Shown piece after piece: positions 10,252 through 19,835 of a stretch of DNA of 64,000 nt. The position numbers were made by a program, and so were the translations under genes. The stretch comes from Macrostomum hystrix (taxonomy: Eukaryota; Platyhelminthes; Macrostomidae): contig CATNEN010000039.1 of the NCBI GenBank assembly GCA_950097015.1, forward strand, positions 10,200,001-10,264,000. Reading direction: 5' to 3'. The notes below the pieces were generated by a model that saw only the letters and a list, made by a program, of their open reading frames with translations, did no database searches and had not been told where the DNA came from. Numbering within the stretch: position 1 is the first letter of the stretch; every line of letters begins with the position of its first letter.

Positions 10252-13200
10252 TTGCTGCTGGTGTTGCGGATGTTGCTGCTGCTGCTGCTGGTACTGGTGC
10301 TGAGGCTGCGGCTGGATACAAGAGCCAGCAGCCATAGCCGCTGCATGGTTTCGCATTTTCTCGGCGACCTTGTCCGCCACCTGGTCTGTGATCTCCTGCA
10401 GTATGTGAGTCATATCAGGCTGCTGCTGCTGCTGCTGCTGCTGCTGATGAAACTGGTGGTGCTGATTCTGCGTTGTTGTATTCGCTAAAACTGCAGGCTG
10501 AGACTGCTGACGCAGTAGGACTGGCACATGATTAGGCTTGAAATAGTAGGCCGTCATGCTTGGTCCACGGACAAATTTGACTTGGCCTGCGACTCGGAAG
10601 CTGTAAACAACAGTTTGCTGTTTTTCTGGACTTCTGCGAGTCTTATTTGTTAGCAGCCGGTATTTTTGTTGACCACAAACAGCTTTTTACAATGCTTTTA
10701 AGTTCACAACAATCACGGCGGTCCAGGGAGAGAAAGGAGTGAGTATGTTGGGCTGGGTTGGATATATTCAGGCCTCCGATGGGGTTGAACGCACCTCAGT
10801 TGCAAAAGGAGGCAAGGGCGTGGGGCGGGACTAATCCTGCCCCAGCCTTGCGCCACTCACCCGCAGTTTTTATTGTCTGGCTGGTGAGAGGGTGGGCATG
10901 GCGGAGGGGTGGGTGCTATTTTTGCTGGCCTAGCCAATCGGATCCAATCAATTTTATAACGCCAACCCCTTTTACTTTTCTACCCCCACTGCACTAATTT
11001 AGCCTTTACCCTGTCGCCGATGCGGAGGTGGGGTGGGTTTACCCCTTATTTAAATTTAAATTTATACCGCATTCAGACTCTAGTGCAATTGTACCAGTCT
11101 AACCTTTCCTATAGTCTATACTGATCTGCGAATACTTGATAAAGTATATTTAACTGGCCAGACGGAGATGTTCTTTAAAGCATAAACTATGACACTCTTT
11201 ACCCAAATTCAGCAGTGCGAAGGACAAATGAATTAGCGGTTATATTTTAGCTTTGTACTTGTACCTTAAATTGATACAAATGAACAAAATTGTTCCAATT
11301 CGATGTATCTAGAAAAGTTTGCACCGATAAAACGGACTAGTTGAGAGCCATAAAAATGATAGCATCTCAGCCAATTTCGCATCTGAAATCTTGGAGGCTT
11401 AAAGTTGAATTGAAGTATGTGCAACGTCAATGTCAGATGTTTCAGAACCTCCTGGCTGCTGACGACTCAAGCTCAACTTTTACTTTTAAGAATGTCCCGC
11501 ACTTTTCGTATCGGAAAGTACTTCAGGAAAGTAATTTTGTCGACGAAACAGTATATTTTTTCTCTGCCAAGAAATGACAAAAACATTGCGTGATAAAGTG
11601 CATTTGAAAGCCAGAAATATGTAAGCATCTTCCATCTCACTCACAGGTATTGCTCAGACTTCTATGTCACTCACAGGTATTGCTCAGACTTCCATTGCAT
11701 CTCACTCACAGGTATTGCTCAGACTTCCATTGCATCTCACTCACAGGTATTGCTCAGACTTCCATTGCATCTCACTCACAGGTATTGCTCAGACTTCCAT
11801 TGCATCTCACTCGCAGGTATTGCACAGGCTTCCATCTCACTCACAGGTATTGCTCAGACTTCCATCTCACTCACAGGTAATTCACAGGCTTCAATGTCAC
11901 TCACAGGTATTGCTCAGGCTTCCATCTCACTCACAGGTATTGCTCAGACTTCCATGTCACTCACAGGTATTGCACAGGCTTCAATGTCACTCACAGGTAT
12001 TGCTCAGGCTTCCATCTCACTCACAGGTATGGCTCAGACTTCCATGTCACTCACAGGTATTGCACAGGCTCCCATCTCACTCACAGGTATGGCTCAGACT
12101 TCAATGTCACTCACAGGTATTGCTCAGGCTTCCATCTCACTCACAGGTATTGCTCAGACTTCCATGTCACTCACAGGTATTGCACAGGCTTCCATGTCAC
12201 TCACAGGTATTGCACAGGCTCCCATCTCACTCACAGGTATTGCTTAGACTTCCATTTCACTCACAGGTATTGCACAGACTTCCATTTCACTCACAGGTAT
12301 TGCACAGGCTTCCATGTCACTCACAGGTATTGCACAGGCTTCCATGTCACTCACAGGTATTGCTTAGACTTCCATTTCACTCACAGGTATTGCACAGGCT
12401 TCCATTTCACTCACAGGTATTGCACAGACTTCCATGTCACTCACAGGTATTGCACAGGCTCCCATCTCACTCACAGGTATTGCTTAGACTTCCATGTCAC
12501 TCACAGGTATTGCACAGGCTTCCATGTCACTCACAGGTATTGCACAGGCTCCCATCTCACTCACAGGTATTGCTTAGACTTCCATTTCACTCACAGGTAT
12601 TGCACAGACTTCCATGTCACTCACAGGTATTGCACAGGCTCCCATCTCACTCACAGGTATTGCTTAGACTTCCATTTCACTCACAGGTATTGCACAGGCT
12701 TCCATGTCACTCACAGGTATTGCACAGGCTTCCATGTCACTCACAGGTATTGCACAGACTTCCATGTCACTCACAGGTATTGCTTAGACTTCCATTTCAC
12801 TCACAGGTATTGCACAGGCTTCCATTTCACTCACAGGTATTGCACAGACTTCCATGTCACTCACAGGTATTGCACAGGCTCCCATCTCACTCACAGGTAT
12901 TGCTTAGACTTCCATGTCACTCACAGGTATTGCACAGGCTTCCATGTCACTCACAGGTATTGCACAGACTTCCATGTCACTGACAGGTATTGCACAGGCT
13001 TCCATGTCACTCACAGGTATTGCACAGACTTCCATGTCACTCACAGGTATTGCTTAGACTTCCATTTCACTCACAGGTATTGCACAGGCTTCCATTTCAC
13101 TCACAGGTATTGCACAGACTTCCATGTCACTCACAGGTATTGCACAGGCTCCCATCTCACTCACAGGTATTGCTCAGACTTCCATGTCACTCACAGGTAT

Positions 13201-14006
13201 TGCACAGGCTTCCATGTCACTCACAGGTATTGCACAGACTTCCATGTCACTGACAGGTATTGCTCAGACTTCCATGTCACTCACAGGTATTGCACAGGCT
13301 TCCATGTCACTCACAGGTATTGCACAGACTTCCATGTCACTCACAGGTATTGCACAGGCTCCCATCTCACTCACAGGTATTGCTTAGACTTCCATGTCAC
13401 TCACAGGTATTGCACAGGCTTCCATGTCACTCACAGGTATTGCACAGACTTCCATGTCACTGACAGGTATTGCTCAGACTTCCATGTCACTCACAGGTAT
13501 TGCACAGGCTTCCATGTCACTCACAGGTATTGCACAGACTTCCATGTCACTCACAGGTATTGCTTAGACTTCCATTTCACTCACAGGTATTGCACAGGCT
13601 TCCATTTCACTCACAGGTATTGCACAGACTTCCATGTCACTCACAGGTATTGCACAGGCTCCCATCTCACTCACAGGTATTGCTTAGACTTCCATGTCAC
13701 TCACAGGTATTGCACAGGCTTCCATGTCACTCACAGGTATTGCACAGACTTCCATGTCACTGACAGGTATTGCTCAGACTTCCATGTCACTCACAGGTAT
13801 TGCACAGGCTTCCATGTCACTCACAGGTATTGCACAGGCTTCCATCTCACTCACAGGTATTGCACAGGCTCCCATCTCACTCACAGGTATTGCACAGACT
13901 TCCATGTCACTCACAGGTATTGCTCAGACTTCCATGTCACTCACAGGTATTGCACAGGCTTCCATCTCACTCACCGGCGGCTCCGTCGCCCGTAGCAGTC
14001 GAACAT
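8935..14006 (-). CDS. Glutamine/histidine-rich protein, 5' two coding exons (3' end not in window)
   Basis: Two exons join in frame: 14006-13975 (ATG, ten codons plus two bases, donor GTGAGTGAG) and 10600-8935 (acceptor TTGTTTACAG). Together they encode about 566 residues. The start is MFDCYGRRSRR followed by FRVAGQVKFVRGPSM and TAYYFKPNHVPVLL. The rest is low-complexity poly-Gln/His with a short Ala run, all encoded by CAG-type triplets. Exon 2 ends in a consensus GTAAGT donor at 8934, so the protein continues, but I found no next exon to the left. The ATG lies 21 bases after TCGAATTGCAG, a likely trans-splice acceptor at 14028. Poly-Q proteins of this kind are often transcription or RNA-binding regulators, but no domain is recognised and the function is unknown. 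The 3.4-kb intron is mostly a 30-bp array. Confidence 0.62.
11640..13974. repeat. 30-bp minisatellite, ~78 copies, filling intron 1 of the Q/H-rich gene
   Basis: Very regular 30-bp units containing TCACTCACAGGTATTGCACA. On the gene's strand each unit reads CCTGTGAGTGACATGGAAG, so each carries a consensus-like GTGAGT donor. The first unit is the authentic exon 1 donor itself (GTGAGTGAGATGGAAG). Variants (GCTCAG, GCACAG, GCTTAG; GTC, TTC, CTC) recur in blocks, showing higher-order duplication. Because 30 is a multiple of three, up to 439 codons stay open on the plus strand; this is not evidence for coding. Confidence 0.97.
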
Positions 14007-14139
14007 GCGTAACACCAACCAAAAAAGCTGCAATTCGAAAAACGCTTCTCTTTAAGCTAACTTTCAAATCCTCTTCTGGTTCGTGGATGTAGAATGGCAC
14101 CTCGTAGATAACTTATGAGTTGCTGCTGCAGTGCTCTAT

Positions 14140-14889
14140 TTAAGCACTGCTATTTGTCGCTGCCGTCACTGCTTCAGTCTTTGAAGTCGTGGCCGCTGGC
14201 TGTGTCGTCACGTCCACAACAGTTAATTCAAATTCAATCGCCCCCGCAGACTCCTTACAGAACGCGGTCTCCATCGCCGTCGTTGTCTCCGTCGCCAACG
14301 CGGTCTCCATCGTCGTCGTTGTCTCCGTCGCCAACGCGGTCTTCATCGCCGTCGTTGTCTCCGTCGCTAACCCGGCTTCCATCGCCGTCGGATCCTGAAT
14401 TGTCAGCGCGGTCTCAATCACCGTCGCTGCCTGCGTCGTAAACCCGTTCGTCATCGCCGTTGCAGCCTCCAAAACGGTTGCAGCCGGTGCTTTCGGTTTC
14501 CCCAGGACGCACTGGCTCTTGCCCAGACGCACCTTCAGCAGTGGCATAAACTCGAGCAGGACTTGAGCAGGCACAAACACGCGACTACCTCCGATTGTGG
14601 CTGCGGAAGCATCCGAGGAGGCGAGCCGCTTCACGAGCAGCCGGTGAACGCCGGGCCTCAGAGCTCTGTCTGGCACAATCAGTTGGCATTCCAGTGGTTC
14701 TGAAGCGCTGCCGCGCAGCCAGGCTGATGGCGTTGCCGATTTCGGCTGCTCATTCAGCGGCTGCTTAACGCAGCAACAGGGGCAGCAGCAGCGGCAGCAA
14801 CAGCAGAAGCAGTTTGTACTGCAGCCGTTCTCGGCAATGGGACCACTGGCGGCTGAGTGTTTTGAGATTGCGCCATCTAAAAAATTCAT
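14140..14889 (-). CDS. Uncharacterised ORF with a Cys cluster and 12-residue repeats
   Basis: A 249-codon open frame without introns. Near residues 27-40 it has a dense cysteine run (CFCCCCRCCCPCCC), which is a possible palmitoylation patch. A non-repetitive middle follows, and then a Thr/Ala-rich part with repeats of about 12 residues (ALATETTTAMET type, a 36-bp repeat in the DNA). I do not recognise a family. The Cys run is encoded by GCA-rich DNA that reads as poly-Leu in another frame, so that part may be a triplet-repeat product. The stop codon is only about 110 bases upstream of the trans-splice-like acceptor of the Q/H-rich gene on the same strand, a spacing compatible with an operon. 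Confidence 0.38.
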   Translation of the reverse strand: MNFLDGAISKHSAASGPIAENGCSTNCFCCCCRCCCPCCCVKQPLNEQPKSATPSAWLRGSASEPLECQLIVPDRALRPGVHRLLVKRLASSDASAATIGGSRVFVPAQVLLEFMPLLKVRLGKSQCVLGKPKAPAATVLEAATAMTNGFTTQAATVIETALTIQDPTAMEAGLATETTTAMKTALATETTTTMETALATETTTAMETAFCKESAGAIEFELTVVDVTTQPAATTSKTEAVTAATNSSA

Positions 14890-14969
14890 TGCACCAGCCG
14901 TTTCTCCGTAGAAAGCACGCCATTAGTATCGGGAGCTCATTTTGATGTTTAAATCCAAGACTCAATGCA

Positions 14970-15570
14970 ACTTTTTGTCGCGATTCGGTCGTTGTGTCTC
15001 ATTGGCTGCTAAGACTGTCATAGACAATTAGTTCACCTTCGAGATCTAGATCAAATATTTCTTTATTTAATTATTTCTTTATTTGCCTATCTGATTAATC
15101 AGATATATTTAATCAGATGCCTTTAACAAACATGTATTTGCTATGCATTGGCCAAGGACCACTAGAAGAAGAAGGACGGGAAACTTCGTTTCTTGGAAAA
15201 TTTAATAAAGGCAGATTTTCACGGAAAATGCATTAGCGGGAAAGGGGAAATTTTCACTTTTCACATTTAAATTCTTTAAATATATCTTGCAAACCTGTTT
15301 CTTGAACAAATTTTAGAAAGCTTCATTCATTAATAATTGATCTTCATTTTATTTTCCGTTTTTTATCATGAAGCACAATAGCAACCGATAAGAGATAAAG
15401 ATAGAAGAGATACACAGATACTTTATTAGAAAGTGGCTGTACGCTCGTAAACCTGATTTAGTCACTAGATAGCTTGTGACTAGCTATTGTGCTTAATGAT
15501 AAATTAAACACTAAATCAATCTTCTATCAGTGCTTCATGAATAAAAATTTGGAGGATGAGAACTACCGAG
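14970..15570. other. Intergenic, with a 19-bp inverted repeat
   Basis: No gene is seen. TATCATGAAGCACAATAGC at 15364-15382 is matched in inverted orientation at 15483-15501 (18 of 19 positions), with about 100 bases between the arms. It could be a MITE relic or a hairpin. Confidence 0.4.
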
Positions 15571-15576
15571 TTTATT
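15571..15576 (-). promoter_or_regulatory. Candidate polyadenylation signal (AATAAA, minus strand)
   Basis: TTTATT on the plus strand, about 230 bases past the stop codon of the large minus-strand ORF. Position and sequence suit a 3' end signal. Confidence 0.45.
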
Positions 15577-15807
15577 TTAAAATATAGTTTTCACTGCGAC
15601 AGCAACGGCATATAGAAATACTTAATGTACTCGCTCTACCGTAAGTATGAAGTACAGAATTCGCGAGTGACTTCGCCTCCGGGCCGTCAACGAGCGGGCT
15701 GCCGACCTCTGATGCCTCGACCGAGTGTTGGCCAATTTAACTGCCACGGGCACCTGATGCCGATTTCCTGGCTGATGACGTCAACGCTTTTTTTAAATCC
15801 GGCGACT

Positions 15808-15838
15808 CTACGTTGTTGTTGTTGTTGTTTTGTCAAAA

Positions 15839-15881
<43 letters not shown>

Positions 15882-18800
15882 CTGAGCTCTTGTTACTAAT
15901 GTTTTCCTCTCCCATTGTTGTTGCGACTTTGGCAAAAACAGGGGCCTCCTCGTTGCTGGCATCCGAGTCGAATACTATCATCGAGGTGTGCAACGCCGCC
16001 TGGCAGTACATTCGACACGGCAACACAGCCAGCTCGACTATCTGGTGTCCCGTCGACTTCACAGCTGGCACATGCAGCGATGACGGCGACGTCGACGAAG
16101 AAAAAGAAGGCGCCGAAGAAGCAGAATTCGATCGTCGGAGCAGTTGTGTGAGCAGGCGACGGCATCGAATGAGGCTTTGCTCTTCGGTCATTGCTTTCAA
16201 CCTTTGGCGTGTGTTTTTTTCGCTCCTCTGGCGAGCCCGCGAATGCAGCGCAGTAGCTGCCACCTGAGCGAATTTCGTGCTGATTGTGGGCTCCAGGATG
16301 CCCGCGATGAAGTCGCAAGCCAGCAGAAGGCGGGGCTCTAGCGGATCGTGACGAATGTCGGAATGACCGAGACCGTCCGTTGCAACCGTTGGCGCCGCGA
16401 ACCAGCCGGTCGCTTCGTCGACGCAAATAGTCAAGCTGGCCAGCACAGACTGCGGGCCGCTGGCTGCGGACTGGTGGAAAGTTCTCAGTTGTTCGCCATA
16501 GAGGACTAGTTTAAGGGTTGCAATTTTTGTGCAGTTGAAGCTGTCGAGTTCGAAAGCTGAAGTTGCAACTTCGCCAAGCGGAAGCTCGCTACCGAACCAG
16601 GCTGTTGACTGCATCTTGGAGCTGGTGGTCGTCAGTATGTACTGGTGACTGCGCAGCCGCTGCAATGGTTGCAATCTCTCGAGCTGGCTGCTGAGGGTGC
16701 ACTGCATATTGCGCGCCCTTAGCACCGATTGCAGCGTCTGGATGAGGCAGAGCGCCTGCTCTCTGGCGCTCCAAGAGTCTCCGTCGTCGCTAATCAGTAG
16801 CATCGGTTGGCCGGCGTTTTTATCGGCTTCGAGACTGTGTTCGCAGACAAAGAACTCGCTCCAGTCGGGCAGTTCAGCAGCATCCAGTACTCGAGTGGCC
16901 AGCTGAGAAATGATTGACAACTCGCATTGTGAAATGAAGCTGTAGTGCGAGTCGCCTACGTTCACAAGCGAACCGACCGAGTATCGCACTGCCGAGATTG
17001 CGGCGGCGCTGTTCATGTTTGGTTTCAGCAAATTCACTGGGCACAGCGAGACGATCTGCATAGCTGTTATCAGGTCGTTATCTGTCAGAGTTGCGTCTGT
17101 TTTTTCGTCCACTGGCCCCTGCATTGTCAAGCAGCGCGGGCTGTCAAATGACTGCTGACGTCCGCGACAGTGCCTAGCTGCTGAACCGTCTGCTCCTCTG
17201 TTACTACAGCGGCTGTCGTTGCTAACAATGAACTGCTTGCTGCTGCTGCTGGTCAAGCGGTCCTCCTGCACCCCGGGTTCTCGCTGAAAATGCTGCAGCG
17301 ACAGCAGCTCGGCAGTATCGACCCACTCCTCTGTGCCTTCAGACGGCACTGTATTTGTGCTGAAGCTGCGATGCTGTCCAATCGGCTGCCCGATTCGTCC
17401 GTTGCATGCCACCTGGCACAGCGTAGGCTGCTGCACATGCGCTAGACACTCAGCCTTCGCGTTGATATGTGACCAGGAACCATGGTTGCTGAAGCAAACA
17501 CTGACATCGTCGATAGACACATTTTTCAAAGTTGACACAGCAGAGCCTGATTTGACCTCCTCCGAGGTTGGGGTTAGGACTCGGCTGGCGTCGTTACGAG
17601 CGCCAGCCGACGTGAAGGTCAGTGAGCATTTTTGTCCGTTGTCCACAGAGACTTCAAGCTTCTGAGCTAGCCAGTCGCAGCTGCTGTTTGGGCTTTGCTC
17701 AGCGCCACTTTGCTCATTGCTTGCGTCGTCAAGCAGATCATGTTCCTTTTTGTAGGCCAGCTGCGCCATCGAGTATCGAATTCGAGAATTCGAGAGCGAC
17801 TGAAGTGTAGGCCACCACTGCAGCGCTTCCCCTTTACTCGAGTCTTCCATTTCATTCGAATTGTCGCTCTTTACTACGACCTCGATATCCTTCCCGGATG
17901 ACGAAGTCCGCTGCCTCGGCGTTCCGGCAACTATGAGGACTCCGTTGTCGCTTTGGGCAGCCGCTCTAGTCGACGCGACCTCAGTGCGCGCAACAGCACC
18001 TGACTCCTCCACAATCATGGACGGCAGCATCGCAGGTTGTTGCGCGCCGCTGCCATCATCAATGCATGCCTCCTCGGTACCTGTCAGCGATAACTGCATC
18101 AGTTGGGTCTCTGAAGCTTCCATGACTTTGTCCTTGTGCTTGACGCCGCCGCTTGTAGCGATGGGCGGCCGGTCCGGTTCCTGGCTCGTCTTCGGCACCG
18201 GCTCTCCGGGCGGCGAAGTCTCCGAGAAGGCTTCCAGCCCGACAAATTCCAGGCTGGAATCGCCTTTATCACTTTGCGTTGGTCTGTTCGCATCGAGCAG
18301 GTAGTTGCCATCAGATGTAACTTCTACGCTCGATGAGTTGCTGCGAACTATGTTGACGCTGCCGGCTGTGCGCGGCTTCGACTTGCGGTTCGGCATTTGA
18401 ACTGCTCGAAGGGGCGCCGCATTAAAAAGCGCGTTAGACGGCAGGAAGGCGCCGCAGACGAACCTGCAGCTCTGTGGTTGCGGCCCGCTGTCGTCGCGCT
18501 CCGGATATCCGAGCGTCGGCATCATGACAGTCGTCGAGGTGTCGGGAAGCAGCATGTTTTGCTTGGCTGGGAGTTTTGGTGATGACCAAATCTTTGACAC
18601 AGCCTGCAGACAGTCCTTCGGCGCGTAGACCCGCCCACTGAAGCGATAGTTGAACTCATGGCTGCTGTTCCTCAGCAATGTGCCGCCGCTGTAGTGACTG
18701 GCATCGGCGTGATCTCCGCAACTTGCAGCATCTTCAGCTCTTCCTCGGCTCTGATGGTCCAACCGGGATACCCTTGAAGTTGGCGTGGTCTCAGTGAAGC

Positions 18801-19041
18801 TGCTTGAAGCAGCCGAATCAGAACTTCTCGTGATATTTCGTGATTTACCCCCCTCAGCTTCATCAAGACGCTGAGAGCAGCTCGAACTGAATCGGCGACG
18901 TAGGATGGCAAACTGCCGTCGAACCCGGGTCAGACTGTCGCCAAGTCGGCGACGTAGTCTCAGGCGAGACGCTGCCAGGCTGAATGGTGACGGACTCCTT
19001 TGAGTCATGCGCCACACAGGCCCTGGTGTCGACCCCTGCAT
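15808..19041 (-). CDS. Large intronless ORF of unknown function (1,077 aa)
   Basis: An uninterrupted frame from ATG at 19041 to TAG at 15808. Such a length in GC-rich, non-repetitive DNA is hard to get by chance, so a protein is likely. The N-terminus is basic (LRLRRRLGDSLTRVRR), the first two thirds are Ser/Thr-rich and probably disordered, and a more ordered, hydrophobic-patterned section runs from about residue 670 to 1000. The tail is a poly-Ser run followed by six Thr, encoded by triplet repeats. I recognise no domain, signal peptide or clear membrane segment. The lack of introns is unusual beside its neighbours. The true start could be a later ATG, and missed short introns are possible. 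Confidence 0.6.
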
Positions 19042-19756
19042 TGCTGGCCTGGCTAATTTGGTTTTTCAAGGAATTCACCTGATTATCGACAGCAGCGGAT
19101 TAGCACGTGCTGGCCATGTTGCTTCACTCTGCTTTTCTTTTTTTTAGAAATTTTAATTGAAATTGGGCTTCACTTAGATCCAAGCAACCGTCTATGGCTT
19201 TTTTCGCTGAAGAAGCGATCAAGCGATTGGCTGATTGTATAAGCAATTCAAATAGGGCAATCATGATTCTTAAATAAACTAAAGTTTTCCATTTTTAAAC
19301 TGTTGATTTTGAAACTGTTGATCTTATGGGTGAGATTTTGAGACTCGTAACTCAATTTTAGAGATTATGTTATTGATCTAATTTTGAAACGAGAACAATT
19401 TTACTGCTCAAATAATAATCTGATTTAAACGGCTCCCGGATGTAAAAATGAACCGTGGTCTTTCATCTGTGTTTCAACCACCGCTTTTAAGTTTCTCAAC
19501 CAATTGTTTTTTTTCCTCCCTTTGTGTTCTGATTAAAAACGCATTTTATTGCTGCCAGATTTCTGAAAATTAAATTGTTGCTTCAACAATGTGCATTGTA
19601 CGGTTTGAGTAGTTTTTTTCTATGAACCAATACGATTCGCTCTGGGATTGGCTCTCTCGTGGATGTGACAGTGTCATAGGGATAAGTACAACACACTCGA
19701 AGCCAATTATAACCGGCTTAGCCCCAGAGATACATGCTAATACAAGAGAATGCCGC
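19042..19756. other. Intergenic region between divergent genes
   Basis: AT-rich sequence between the minus-strand large ORF and the plus-strand globin. It probably holds promoters for both, but I see no site that I can name. Confidence 0.45.
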
Positions 19757-19806
19757 TCACCTGATCAGCTCACCTGATCAGCTCACCTGATCAGCTCACC
19801 TGATCC
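19757..19806. repeat. 13-bp direct repeat x4 upstream of globin
   Basis: GCTCACCTGATCA occurs four times in tandem, ending just before the globin 5' acceptor. Each copy holds an E-box-like CACCTG. It could be regulatory or just another small minisatellite. Confidence 0.7.
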
Positions 19807-19835
19807 TGTGTGCTCAGATTGCTTCCTAGAGCGGC

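Noticed and set aside
11664-13763. Plus-strand frames up to 439 codons (HSQVLHRLPC repeats)
   Set aside because: The 30-bp period keeps frames open; on the minus strand the array is an intron with a good donor and acceptor.
14027-14130. Minus-strand frame starting VIYEVPFYIHEPEEDL as an RRM-like exon
   Set aside because: Its phase does not match the next exon, it lacks a good acceptor, and the resemblance to an RNA-binding domain is too weak.
14115-14441. Plus-strand Ser/Pro-rich frame opposite the Cys-cluster ORF
   Set aside because: It is a mirror of the 36-bp in-frame repeat on the minus strand and has less unique sequence.
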